Part shown: positions 1-7,617 of the stretch, in pieces
How the letters are laid out: each line of letters begins with the position of its first letter
Numbering within the stretch: the stretch's first letter is position 1
Source: Polycyclovorans sp002706265
Lineage (GTDB): Bacteria > Pseudomonadota > Gammaproteobacteria > Nevskiales > Nevskiaceae
Assembly (NCBI GenBank): GCA_963973915.1
Contig: CAXBBM010000001.1
Coordinates: 1-64,000, forward strand
Direction: 5' to 3'
DNA: 64,000 nucleotides
Translations under genes and position numbers: made by a program
The notes under the pieces: generated by a model
What the model was told of the DNA's origin: nothing
Databases searched by the model: none
What the model saw: the letters and a program-made list of their open reading frames with translations, nothing else

Positions 1-89
1 GCCGGATCGAAGTCCGGGTTCTCCAGCGATTCGCGGCCGTTGGCCAGCAGCACGACGCGCTGCTCGTCGGTGATGAGTGCGTGGTTCAT
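1..89 (-). CDS. DUF2958-type protein, N-terminal part (runs off left edge)
   Basis: The reverse strand reads from an ATG at 89 leftward through 29 codons, with an AGGAG ribosome-binding site just upstream. The visible peptide contains ITDEQR, LLANGRES and NPDFDP, which resembles the start of DUF2958 proteins found in conjugative elements of Pseudomonas-like bacteria. These proteins have no established biochemical role. Only the first quarter or so is in the window, so the family call rests on a short stretch. It is transcribed away from the operon starting at 732. Confidence 0.65.
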   Translation of the reverse strand, partial: MNHALITDEQRVVLLANGRESLENPDFDP

Positions 90-519
90 GGTGAACTCCT
101 GAAAGGTTGCCGGGCGGAATTGCCCAGCCCTTCCGGGGCACTGCGCAGCGCAAGCAGTCAAGGGTCAACGACGGCCGCAGGCCGCCAGCGTGCAAGGCAC
201 GCGCCGCCCTTGCACAGCGAGCACGCCGTGACACGATGAAGGGAACAGCAAGCCGCCACACCCCACCCCCAGCCATACCCGCCCCGGTATTGGCAAGCGA
301 AGCGCGCAGGCCCCAAGCTGAACGCCGGGCCGGAGGCATCAGCCGAGCGGAGCGAGGGAGCGATGGAAGCCCGTCACGGGCGAGACCCCACAGGGGGCAC
401 GATGCGCTATGCGCACGACAGCACGACCGGCCATGTTTCCTGGCCGGAAACGCCCAGATTTCAAAGGGCAACCTCTTGGAGTCGAGAAGGGCCTTGACGG
501 GACCTACCGCCATAGCAAC

Positions 520-549
520 TTGACGTCTCTGCGTAAATCTGGTTACGAT
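520..549 (+). promoter_or_regulatory. Candidate sigma-70 promoter for the operon at 732-4842
   Basis: TTGACG at 520-525 (five of six consensus -35 bases) and TACGAT at 544-549 (four of six -10 bases) are separated by 18 bp. They point toward the first gene, about 180 nt downstream. Two perfect short palindromes (557-572 and 602-617) follow immediately, where a repressor could block transcription. This is read from sequence only. Confidence 0.45.
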
Positions 550-601
550 TCAATCGCGGTTCAGCCGAACCGTGGGTGAGTTGCTCCCGTCAGTGCACGC
601 A

Positions 602-617
602 CCGGACACCTGTCCGG
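602..617. repeat. Perfect palindrome, candidate operator in the operon leader
   Basis: CCGGACA at 602-608 and TGTCCGG at 611-617 form a perfect inverted repeat with a 2-nt centre. It is about 50 bp downstream of the candidate -10 element and about 115 bp before the first start codon. A dimeric regulator site or a short RNA hairpin are both possible. Confidence 0.4.
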
Positions 618-731
618 CCTGGCAAAACCAGCGTGAAGTACCCCCTTCATTTTCCCGGCTTGGTTTGAGTCCCGGAAAGCCGAACAACGCGTGCCGTTCT
701 TCATTGTGCTTTCCATGACGGAGCTCAATCC

Positions 732-2468
732 ATGGCAACGCCCACTTCGGGTTCTTCGGCCGCCACGGCCGCATTCCCTTCCCCCTCTGCTGCTTCGGCG
801 GCGCCGCTGACCGACGAAGCACGCGCCGGTGCTCTCTGGACCTTTCTCCAGGCCCAGGCACCACGCTTCACCTTCGACCAGGCGCTCGAGGTTGTCCAGT
901 CGCTGCGCATCGACCCACGCGAGGATCACAAGACGCTCGCCAAGCGTTTGCGCAAGGCGCTGCAAGAGCGGCGCATCGCGCTCAAGCACGTGAACGCCCT
1001 GCATGCTGCCGCCCGGCTGAACGGCCACGCCAGTTGGCACACCGATGACGAGGCGGCAGTTGCGCGCCTGCGCTTCGAGGTCATCGAGAGCGGCCCCCAG
1101 ATGCGGCGGTCCGAGTTCGCGTCCTGGAGCGAGCTCGCCGTAGAGCTGCGCGTCTGGGCAGACAAACTGCATGCCAGTGGCCAGTTGCCACTGGGCGTGC
1201 TGGCGATGAACTTCACGGGTCGCTCGCTGCGCTTCACGGTTCCGGCGCCCAAGCAAGGTGAAGGTGCTGCCCCGGGCCGCAACGAGCTGTGGACGGTAGC
1301 TGGCGTTGGACCAGTGTCCGACGATGACCAGGACTGGCTCGCCGAAGCGCCGGCCGCGCTGGAGAAGCTGCGCCGGCACCTGGAAGAGACCGGCAAGGCC
1401 GTGCTGGACGGCTACGCCACGCTCTACCTGTGCGCCAACTCCCATGACCGGGCCGGCGACGTCAACGCCGTGGCTGCTGGCGATGTCGTGAATTCGGAAC
1501 TGGTGCTGCTGCGGGAGCCGGATGAAGACGACCCGCACAGCGGCTACGAAATCGCCCGTGGCGACGAGCTGACCTGCTGGCACCAGTTGGAGCTGTCGCT
1601 GCGCGACGACCAGACCGCGCGCAAGCCGGCTTCCATCGATGTGCACATCCCGCAAGAGGGTGTGGGGGCCTGGTTCGTCAATGGCGAGCGCTATGTGTGG
1701 GCGCTGGAAACGTTGAAGCCCAACGAATTCGTGCCGGGGCGCGTCAACCGGCAGCTCGGCATCCCGGACTGCGAGCGGCTGCTGCGTCGCTACAAGCTCG
1801 CCCGTCGCCTCCACGACGGCGGCTTCCGCCACCACGACATGACCAAGCGCGTCGACTATCTGGGCGGGCCGCTGGAGACCTGGCGTGTCGATCTGCACCG
1901 GCTGCTGCGCATGCTGAATGAGGCTGGCCTGACCTGGGAGGGCTACATCGAGAAGTTCGGCGCCGAGCCGCTGCCGATGAAGGCCGCCCTGCCAGTGGGC
2001 TTCGTGATGCAGATGCTGGAGGATCTGAAAGTCGAAGAGCCGAACAAGGTGTTCGCCTGGCCAACGCTGGCCGAGATGGCACTCGTCACGAACGACAAGC
2101 TGCTGTACAGCCTGCTACCGCGCGTGGATGCTGTCCGCTACGTCAAGCCGAAGGACCTCGACACGCAGACTGCGGCCGACGTGCACAAGGCCATCGATGA
2201 GTTCGCCAGCGCGCTGCAGGTGCACAAGATGGTCGCGGCCGGGGCGCTGCCCATGAAGGACGAACTGCCGTACCTAGTGTATGCCAACGATGCCCAGGAG
2301 CTGCGCATGTCCGCGGAGGCCCTGGGCATGCGGCTGTACGTGGCGGTGTCGCCGCACCTCATTTCGACCAAGGGCCTGCTGCCCGAAGTACCGGGGGTGA
2401 AGACCTGGCCGTGGGCGTTCGCACACGCGCTGCTCGTGCGCTACGAGCGCGAAGGAGCTGCGCAATGA
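732..2468 (+). CDS. Glyoxalase-related-domain protein, first gene of a three-gene island operon
   Basis: This 578-residue protein has a low-complexity Ala/Ser/Pro-rich start (residues 1-26). A short domain at about 27-105 follows, whose pattern AKRLRKALQERRIALKHVNAL then ARLNGHASWHT resembles the glyoxalase-related domain found in many small bacterial proteins of unknown function. The remaining 470 residues match nothing I recognise. They are soluble in character, with no signal peptide or membrane segment. The ATG at 732 is preceded by GGAG at 720-723 with 8-nt spacing, which supports this start. The stop overlaps the next gene's ATG as ATGA, so the two are probably translationally coupled. 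An enzymatic glyoxalase role should not be assumed from the domain name. Confidence 0.75.
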   Translation: MATPTSGSSAATAAFPSPSAASAAPLTDEARAGALWTFLQAQAPRFTFDQALEVVQSLRIDPREDHKTLAKRLRKALQERRIALKHVNALHAAARLNGHASWHTDDEAAVARLRFEVIESGPQMRRSEFASWSELAVELRVWADKLHASGQLPLGVLAMNFTGRSLRFTVPAPKQGEGAAPGRNELWTVAGVGPVSDDDQDWLAEAPAALEKLRRHLEETGKAVLDGYATLYLCANSHDRAGDVNAVAAGDVVNSELVLLREPDEDDPHSGYEIARGDELTCWHQLELSLRDDQTARKPASIDVHIPQEGVGAWFVNGERYVWALETLKPNEFVPGRVNRQLGIPDCERLLRRYKLARRLHDGGFRHHDMTKRVDYLGGPLETWRVDLHRLLRMLNEAGLTWEGYIEKFGAEPLPMKAALPVGFVMQMLEDLKVEEPNKVFAWPTLAEMALVTNDKLLYSLLPRVDAVRYVKPKDLDTQTAADVHKAIDEFASALQVHKMVAAGALPMKDELPYLVYANDAQELRMSAEALGMRLYVAVSPHLISTKGLLPEVPGVKTWPWAFAHALLVRYEREGAAQ

Positions 2469-3436
2469 CGCCGGCAGCCGAGAACCTGCGCGTGCTCCTC
2501 GAAGCCCGCGACATTGACGGCTTCCTGACCGCCTTGGAGGCCTACCGCCAGCAGCACCCGTTCGAGCCGGTGGTCACCGCCTTGACCCAGCGGGTGTTCC
2601 CGCCGCTGCTGCGCACGGCGTTCCAGGAAGAACGCCTGCCGCCCGCCGTCCTGGCCCGGCTCTACCGCATGGTGCGCTCCGGTCAGTTAGTGCTCGTGGA
2701 GAACGACCTCCTGGTCGCCATCAACTTGCGCATCGACGATGCCATCCGCGAGGTAGAGCCGGCGACGGTCACGCCGGTGCCGCCGCTGGTCACCAAGGAG
2801 GATGTCAGGCCGAAGGCCGTGCAGTGGTCGCCGCCCTCGATGCCAGGTGGCCAGCGGGTGGCCGCGACAGAGATGAAGCGGATTGCTGTCGTCAGCGCCT
2901 TCACCTTCGGCACCTGGGCTGCGGTCGACGCCTTCGACTTCCGCCGCAACGCCTGTGCCAGCCAGCAGGAGCGCGAGTTCCTGCGCGCAGTCCGCCAATT
3001 CTTCCCGTCGCTGCAGGCCTATCCCAACATGCCGTTGAAGAACTTCATCGACATCGACAAGCTTGAGGCGACCGTTCCGGCGCGGGTCCGCCAATACGCG
3101 TGGCTGGCGCAGGTGGATGTCCTGCTGTGCACCGCCGACGAAGACCCGGTTGCCGGCATCGAGCTGGACTCCATGCACCACGACACCGAGGAAGCGGCCG
3201 AGCGCGACGAGCTGAAGAACATGCTTTTCAGGCTCGCCGGACTGCCCCTGGTGCGTATCAGGGCGGACGACGAGAAGGCGGTGCGGGCGGAAGACTTCTA
3301 CGACCTGCTGATGGCGGAGTCCAAGACACTGGATGCGCTCAGGCCACGGCGCATGCGGCCGAGAAGGACTCACGACTTCCTGGTGCCGGCGGAGTCGGCC
3401 ACACGCACAGCGCCTGCAAGCATGGCTCGGGGATAG
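2465..3436 (+). CDS. DUF2726-type protein, predicted PD-(D/E)XK-fold nuclease
   Basis: The protein has 323 residues. I chose the ATG at 2465 because it overlaps the upstream stop as ATGA and the coding pattern begins there. Residues 1-130 are of unknown function. Residues about 160-275 resemble DUF2726, a restriction-endonuclease-like fold: VDVLLC with Asp218, then AGIELDSMHH with Glu233 and Asp235, then ELKN with Lys251, and LAGLPLVRIR at the end. This order (D, then ExD, then K) fits the usual nuclease core. No membrane segment is visible. It sits between two other uncharacterised genes in one transcription unit, suggesting a DNA- or RNA-processing complex. Nuclease activity is inferred from motifs only. 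Confidence 0.75.
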   Translation: MTPAAENLRVLLEARDIDGFLTALEAYRQQHPFEPVVTALTQRVFPPLLRTAFQEERLPPAVLARLYRMVRSGQLVLVENDLLVAINLRIDDAIREVEPATVTPVPPLVTKEDVRPKAVQWSPPSMPGGQRVAATEMKRIAVVSAFTFGTWAAVDAFDFRRNACASQQEREFLRAVRQFFPSLQAYPNMPLKNFIDIDKLEATVPARVRQYAWLAQVDVLLCTADEDPVAGIELDSMHHDTEEAAERDELKNMLFRLAGLPLVRIRADDEKAVRAEDFYDLLMAESKTLDALRPRRMRPRRTHDFLVPAESATRTAPASMARG

Positions 3437-3438
3437 GC

Positions 3439-4842
3439 ATGGAAGAAGGAATCTCCCCGTTTCAGCATGAGAGCGACGCCCGCCTGCGGCCTGCCCGGCG
3501 GCGGGCGCAGGAGCGGCCCATTCCAGGCGAGCCGCTTGCGCTCGACAAGCCCGAGGTCAAGGAGGTGATGGATACCGAAACGGGCAGGCATCTGCCTGTG
3601 TCGGTCGTGATGGGCACCGACTACGAGAAGCTCATGCAGCTGCGCATGGCGGTTCGCACTCAGATGCGCAAAAGCGATCCGCTCTACCGGTGCTCGCTGT
3701 GCGGCGTCGCGGTCCACATCTGCCGCGCCAAGGACAAACCAAAGTTCTTCTTCCGGCACCAGCACGAGGATGGAAGCTGCCCCGCGCAGACCAAGGGCGA
3801 GTTGAGCCAGGATGAGATCAACGCCCGCAAGTACAACGGCGCCAAGGAAAGCAGGCTACACCGCCGGATGAAGGACTGGCTCTGCCAGTGCCTGGCGGTG
3901 GATGGCCGGTTCGAAGACATTGCCCAAGAGCCCACCTGGAAGGGCCCGCTGACCGGCAGCCGCCGGCGACCGGATGTCAGAGCCGTATACAACGGGCTGC
4001 CCATCGCCTTCGAAATCCAGCTGTCCACGACGCATCTGGATGTCATCGCCGCGCGGCGCGACTTCTACATGCAGGAAGGCGGGCTGCTGGTCTGGCTGTT
4101 CGCCGAGTTCGACACCGAGCACCGGCGCATGACCGATGACGATGTCTTCTACAACAACAACCTGAACGCCTTCGTCGTCAACGCCAAGACGGTTGAAGCG
4201 TCGCTCGAAGCGAAGGAGTTCCTGCTGGACTGCATCTGGGCACAGCCTGTCAAGGGTGGTGGCCATTCAGGCCTATATCGCCGTGTCGTGCCCTTCCACG
4301 AACTGCGGCTTGACCCGAAGACCCAACAGGCATACCACTTCGACTACGAGACAGCGAAGCGACAACTTGAGGCAGAGGTCGAATCCGAGAAGCAATTGCT
4401 GCGCAACGACTTCGAGGCCTGGATGGGGGCTACCGGCTACTATGGCCCAGAGGCCTCCACACAATGGTCCACGTTCCGCAGGCGCTTCAAGCAGTTCGAT
4501 GTCGAACTGCCACAGTACCTTGGTGAATTTGACAGGCCGCTGCTGACCTGTCTCTATTCGGCGAAGAACAACCGTCCGTGGGGCCAGAAGCACAAGCATC
4601 TGGTCGAAGTGGCGCATCGTGTCGCCAACAGCGAGAAGGACCACCTCAAATGGTTCATGCACGCGGTGCGCAAGTATGGGCGACTCGAATCAATGAAGGC
4701 CGAGGGACAGCACGGGCTTTGGCAGAAGCGGTACGGCGAGCTTCGCACGGAATACGACACTGACCCAGCCCCGTTCGAGCCCGCGCGAGAACTCCAGCCG
4801 ATGGTGTCGCTCCTGTTCCCGGAGCTCCTGCCTTTGCCCTGA
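3439..4842 (+). CDS. CoiA-like / DUF6035-type protein, predicted zinc-binding nuclease
   Basis: The protein has 467 residues, starting at the ATG at 3439 two bases after the upstream stop. A likely zinc-binding cluster lies at residues 85-114 (C85-x2-C88, His107, His109, Cys114), followed by a helical segment. A nuclease-like core follows: RRRPDV with Asp179 and AFEIQLS with Glu192 and Gln194. This arrangement is characteristic of CoiA-like and DUF6035 proteins, a PD-(D/E)XK branch in which ExQ replaces ExK. The C-terminal 250 residues have no motif I recognise. CoiA-family proteins are linked to DNA uptake in competence, but on a mobile island a role in DNA processing or element defence is equally possible. 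It ends the operon, and a gap of about 110 bp follows. Confidence 0.75.
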   Translation: MEEGISPFQHESDARLRPARRRAQERPIPGEPLALDKPEVKEVMDTETGRHLPVSVVMGTDYEKLMQLRMAVRTQMRKSDPLYRCSLCGVAVHICRAKDKPKFFFRHQHEDGSCPAQTKGELSQDEINARKYNGAKESRLHRRMKDWLCQCLAVDGRFEDIAQEPTWKGPLTGSRRRPDVRAVYNGLPIAFEIQLSTTHLDVIAARRDFYMQEGGLLVWLFAEFDTEHRRMTDDDVFYNNNLNAFVVNAKTVEASLEAKEFLLDCIWAQPVKGGGHSGLYRRVVPFHELRLDPKTQQAYHFDYETAKRQLEAEVESEKQLLRNDFEAWMGATGYYGPEASTQWSTFRRRFKQFDVELPQYLGEFDRPLLTCLYSAKNNRPWGQKHKHLVEVAHRVANSEKDHLKWFMHAVRKYGRLESMKAEGQHGLWQKRYGELRTEYDTDPAPFEPARELQPMVSLLFPELLPLP

Positions 4843-4950
4843 GCGGGTGCCTGCTGATGCGCGAAGGTGTAGACGTACTATGCCCTTCTGCGCCACAGCA
4901 GGTTGTGCCGATAGGTACTGAAATTCACCATATCTCCATGCAGCGTACTC

Positions 4951-5334
4951 ATGGAGTCCAGGGTGGAACAACTATCGCAAACATCCAATACCGCCGACAT
5001 CGACGCCGGCCAGGCCCTCCCCTTGCCGGGCACGGAAGGTTATGAGGCACTGCCGCAGTTTCCGAAGCGCAGCGCCCTTCCCTTCCGGCGCACCATCCGC
5101 CGCCAGGAACTGCGGCAGATCGTCCCCCTGGCCGAAACGACGATCTACGAAATGGAACGCCGCGGCGAATTCCCACGCCGCTTCAACCTGACGGCGCGCT
5201 GCGTGGTGTGGGACCTGGCCGAAGTCGAGGCGTGGGTCGAAGAGCGAAAGCAGGCACCTCGCGGCCGCACCACCAGGCCAGATGTCCACCAGCGAAAAAC
5301 CCGCCCAGTCCGAGCGAGTTCGAGCAAGACATGA
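4951..5334 (+). CDS. AlpA-family regulator (MerR-like winged helix)
   Basis: The protein has 127 residues. After an unstructured N-terminus (1-45), residues about 46-105 carry the AlpA/HTH_17 pattern: RRQELRQIVPLAETTIYEME, then a basic RRGEFPRRF stretch and WDLAEVEAWVEER. AlpA-type proteins act as DNA-binding regulators or excisionase-like factors that control integrase genes in P4-like elements. The location about 2.3 kb from a P4-type integrase fits that role. The C-terminal tail is basic and disordered (RGRTTRPDVHQRKTR). No strong ribosome-binding site is seen, so the start could lie slightly downstream. Confidence 0.8.
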   Translation: MESRVEQLSQTSNTADIDAGQALPLPGTEGYEALPQFPKRSALPFRRTIRRQELRQIVPLAETTIYEMERRGEFPRRFNLTARCVVWDLAEVEAWVEERKQAPRGRTTRPDVHQRKTRPVRASSSKT

Positions 5335-5349
5335 GGCTGGGCAACGGCC

Positions 5350-5874
5350 TCATCCAACCAGAGCTTCCAGTGCCTTGGACGCCGAGCGCGGTAACCGCCG
5401 CCCCTCCTTCGCCACATTGACCTGCAAGGCCACCCGAGCCACGTCAAACACATCCTTGGCCAGCGCATAGCTGCCCTTGGCCTGCAACCAGGCCAGCACA
5501 TCTGCCAGGTGCCAGATCGACGCGCTGCCCTCGTGCACGGGCGCCGGAAAGCTGCCCGGATGGGCCAGCATCAGCTTGCGCATGTTCTGCCGCGACACGC
5601 CCACGATGTCGGCCACGTCGGTCAGCCCGACCAGATCCGGCGCCACTTCGATCAGCCGGGCTGACGGTGCAGCATGGCGCACGTCGGCGAGCGCGCTGCG
5701 CACCGCCTCGTCCGCATCGGCCGCCTCGCGGGTGAACTCCAGCGCCAGCCGCCCCGGTTGCCCGATACCGACCAGGGCATCGTCGCAACCGGCTTCGCCC
5801 AGACGCTCGACCAGCGCATCGGCGTCGCGGTCCTCGTCCGCAAGCTGGTATTTCAAGGTGAACGTGTATTCCAT
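5350..5874 (-). CDS. HTH protein, candidate antitoxin/autoregulator paired with the HicA-like gene
   Basis: The protein has 174 residues. The ATG at 5874 is chosen because the longer upstream reading is Ala/Thr/Arg-rich and overlaps the neighbouring gene. The N-terminal 70 residues (MEYTFTLKYQL onward) look like a small alpha/beta domain. A helix-turn-helix segment follows at about 95-150 (GLTDVADIVGVSRQNMRKLM, then IWHLADVLAWLQ), as in AlpA- or MerR-type binders. It begins 4 nt after the stop of the HicA-like gene. The two are therefore almost certainly cotranscribed, toxin first, which is the usual hicAB order. The family is not otherwise recognised. Confidence 0.65.
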   Translation of the reverse strand: MEYTFTLKYQLADEDRDADALVERLGEAGCDDALVGIGQPGRLALEFTREAADADEAVRSALADVRHAAPSARLIEVAPDLVGLTDVADIVGVSRQNMRKLMLAHPGSFPAPVHEGSASIWHLADVLAWLQAKGSYALAKDVFDVARVALQVNVAKEGRRLPRSASKALEALVG

Positions 5875-5878
5875 CGCG

Positions 5879-6154
5879 CTACTCCTGGGCACCGTCGTCA
5901 GCCTCGCGCTGCTGGCGGTGCGTGGTGCAGTTGTCCACGACGCGCCGCAAGGCGCGGGCGTGGTTGCCGGGGTTCTTCGGCGTGCTCCAGACACTGGTGA
6001 TGCAGAACTCGCCGCAGCGGCATTCCTCATCGTTATACGGGCAGTAAATTCGCCCCCAGGCATGACTGCCGCCGACTTCGACGCGCCAGCCCTGCCCTTC
6101 GGCGTGTCTGAGGGCTTCCTCGACCTCTTTCTTGGGATGAGAGGGGCGAACCAT
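5879..6154 (-). CDS. HicA-like small protein, candidate toxin
   Basis: The protein has 91 residues. An N-terminal helix (KKEVEEALRHAEGQGW) is followed by strands with a GGSHAWGRI motif, whose His corresponds to the catalytic His of HicA RNases. A cysteine-rich loop follows (ECRCGEFC) and then a C-terminal helix (HARALRRVVDNC). HicA proteins are usually 60-80 residues and lack the Cys cluster, so this would be a divergent member that may bind metal. The ATG at 6154 faces a regulatory stretch with two perfect palindromes. The downstream HTH gene would be the antitoxin. The toxin call is an inference from fold-like pattern and operon shape. Confidence 0.6.
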   Translation of the reverse strand: MVRPSHPKKEVEEALRHAEGQGWRVEVGGSHAWGRIYCPYNDEECRCGEFCITSVWSTPKNPGNHARALRRVVDNCTTHRQQREADDGAQE

Positions 6155-6181
6155 CAGTAGCCTCCAGTATCAGCACAAGCC

Positions 6182-6207
6182 ATAAGGTTGTCAAGTGACA
6201 ACCTTAT
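6182..6207. promoter_or_regulatory. 26-bp perfect palindrome upstream of the HicA-like/HTH pair
   Basis: The left arm ATAAGGTTGTCA (6182-6193) and right arm TGACAACCTTAT (6196-6207) are perfectly complementary with a 2-nt centre. The site lies 28 bp upstream of the HicA-like start codon. That is the place expected for an operator bound by an autoregulating HTH antitoxin. Confidence 0.65.
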
Positions 6208-6271
6208 CTCGGCAGGATTGACCCGCATACCGCGCGGCTCGGCCATCAGGAAGTTCAAATTTCCAGGTTTT

Positions 6272-6290
6272 CGATCACTCTGAGTGATCG
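6272..6290. promoter_or_regulatory. Second palindrome between integrase gene and HicA-like gene
   Basis: CGATCACTC (6272-6280) and GAGTGATCG (6282-6290) form a perfect inverted repeat around one central T. It lies about 90 bp further upstream of the HicA-like gene and about 70 bp downstream of the integrase stop codon. It could be a second operator or a weak terminator. A T-run TTTT follows only on the plus strand, where no upstream gene needs terminating. Confidence 0.45.
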
Positions 6291-6360
6291 TTTTCTCAAA
6301 ACAATAAACCTGACGCAGCCCGGCAAAGACCGATTCAAGGCAAACCATGATGCGGCCCTC

Positions 6361-7617
6361 CTACGCGATCGCGCTCAACGCTGGCACGGTCACGTTCTCT
6401 GGCATCAGCTTCGGCACGTAGGTCTGCCCACCGCCCCAGGCATCGACCAAGTGGGCCCACTCTTGCAGCATGTGGCGCCGCTGCACGGCGTATTCGGCCT
6501 TGTTGTAGACCGAGCGCGAGGAACGCCCCTCCTCGTGCGCCAAGCACTTCTCGATCCAGTCGCGGTTGAAGCCGATTTCGTTCAGCAGCGTCGAGCCAGT
6601 GCGGCGCAGGTCGTGGACGGTGAATGGCTGCAGCGGCAGACCCTTGGCCTTAGCGCCTTCTGCCACGAGCATCGTGATGCGATTCAAGGTCGCATTGGAC
6701 ATGCACCGCCGTGGATCATAGCGAGAAGGAAAGACGAAGCTGGAGCCTGCGGCGCACGCGTGCAGCGTGACGAAGATGTCGAGCGCCTGGCGTGACAGAT
6801 AGACCACATGCGGATTGCGCCCCTTCATCCGCTGCTTCGGAATCGTCCACGTCGCGTTCTCGAAATCGACCTCATCCCAGGTGGCCTGGATCAGTTCGCT
6901 CTTGCGCACCAGCGTCAGCAGGATCAGGCGCAACGCCAGCTTGATGGTCGGATAGGTCGCCACCGTCTCCAGTTGCTGCACCGTCAGCCGGATTTCCAGC
7001 GGCGACAGGGCACGATCCTTCGGCACGAAGGTGGCGATCGAGGACGGTCCCACGCTGTCGGCCGGGTTGACCACCTTTTCGCCGTGGGCGATCGCGTAGA
7101 CGTAGACCTGCTTCACGATGTCCCGGATCTGCACCGCGGTGGCCGGCGCCCCGCGCTCCTTGACCTTGTTGCACAAGATCCGCAGGTCTTCGGCTTGGAT
7201 TTCGGTCAGCAGGCGATTCTGGAAGACCGGCAGGATGTCCCGGTCGATGATGTGCATGCGCGCGGCGCGGGTGCTGTCGGCCCACCTCGTATGGGCGAGG
7301 AACGTCTCCATCGCCGCGCCGAAGGTCTTGATGGCGCGAACCCGGCGCTTGTCGCGTTGCTTTTCCAGCGCGGGCGAGATGCCCTGGAGAACGGCTTTGC
7401 GCGCCTCCAGGAGCAGTTCGCGCGCCATTGCCAGCGAAATACCAGCTGGCCCGTAGCGGCCGATGGTCAAGGTCTCGCGGCGGCCGTTGAGACGGTAGTC
7501 GTATCGGAAGGTGACGGTATTTGCGGGCGATACCGTCACGTACATCCCATCCCGGTCAGAAACCTTATAAGTCAAGGACTTAGGCTTCAGATTGCGCAGC
7601 GCTGTGTCGGTCAGCAT
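6361..7617 (-). CDS. int: P4-type tyrosine recombinase (integrase)
   Basis: This 418-residue protein has an N-terminal arm-DNA-binding domain (DUF4102-type, residues about 1-95; LTDTALRNLKPKS, then GRRETLTIGRYG), a core-binding domain (about 98-190) and a C-terminal catalytic domain. Visible catalytic residues are Arg238 (LVRKSEL), His335 and Arg338 (HDLRRTGS), His361 (LAHEEG) and the nucleophile Tyr371 (SVYNKAEY), so the active site is complete. It catalyses integration and excision of the element. AGGAGA lies 8 nt before the ATG. The gene reads away from guaA, about 300 bp from its 3' end, through a repeat-rich stretch that probably contains its promoter and recombination sites. Confidence 0.93.
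   Translation of the reverse strand: MLTDTALRNLKPKSLTYKVSDRDGMYVTVSPANTVTFRYDYRLNGRRETLTIGRYGPAGISLAMARELLLEARKAVLQGISPALEKQRDKRRVRAIKTFGAAMETFLAHTRWADSTRAARMHIIDRDILPVFQNRLLTEIQAEDLRILCNKVKERGAPATAVQIRDIVKQVYVYAIAHGEKVVNPADSVGPSSIATFVPKDRALSPLEIRLTVQQLETVATYPTIKLALRLILLTLVRKSELIQATWDEVDFENATWTIPKQRMKGRNPHVVYLSRQALDIFVTLHACAAGSSFVFPSRYDPRRCMSNATLNRITMLVAEGAKAKGLPLQPFTVHDLRRTGSTLLNEIGFNRDWIEKCLAHEEGRSSRSVYNKAEYAVQRRHMLQEWAHLVDAWGGGQTYVPKLMPENVTVPALSAIA

Larger units (their letters stand above)
90..731. other. Non-coding stretch between the DUF2958-type gene and the operon at 732
   Basis: I see no convincing gene here; the open frames are arginine- and proline-rich readings of GC-rich DNA. It contains several small palindromes: CCGGCCA at 427-433 pairing with TGGCCGG at 441-447, CGGTTC at 557-562 pairing with GAACCG at 567-572, and CCGGACA at 602-608 pairing with TGTCCGG at 611-617. 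A sigma-70-like promoter lies at 520-549. The stretch probably serves as a divergent control region, and a small structured RNA cannot be excluded. Confidence 0.5.

Noticed and set aside
107..523. Open frame of 138 codons on the plus strand before the operon
   Set aside because: Arg/Pro/Ala-rich composition with no motif, and no good ribosome-binding site; it behaves like random GC-rich sequence and overlaps the candidate promoter.
561..1898. 445-codon frame on the minus strand
   Set aside because: It lies opposite the first operon gene and has His/Arg/Gln-rich shadow composition; the plus-strand gene has the ribosome-binding site and coupling.
6154..6348. 64-codon minus-strand frame ending at the HicA-like start (TGATG junction)
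   Set aside because: Both perfect palindromes lie inside it and it has no recognisable motif; the stretch is better explained as regulatory DNA, though a leader peptide cannot be fully excluded.
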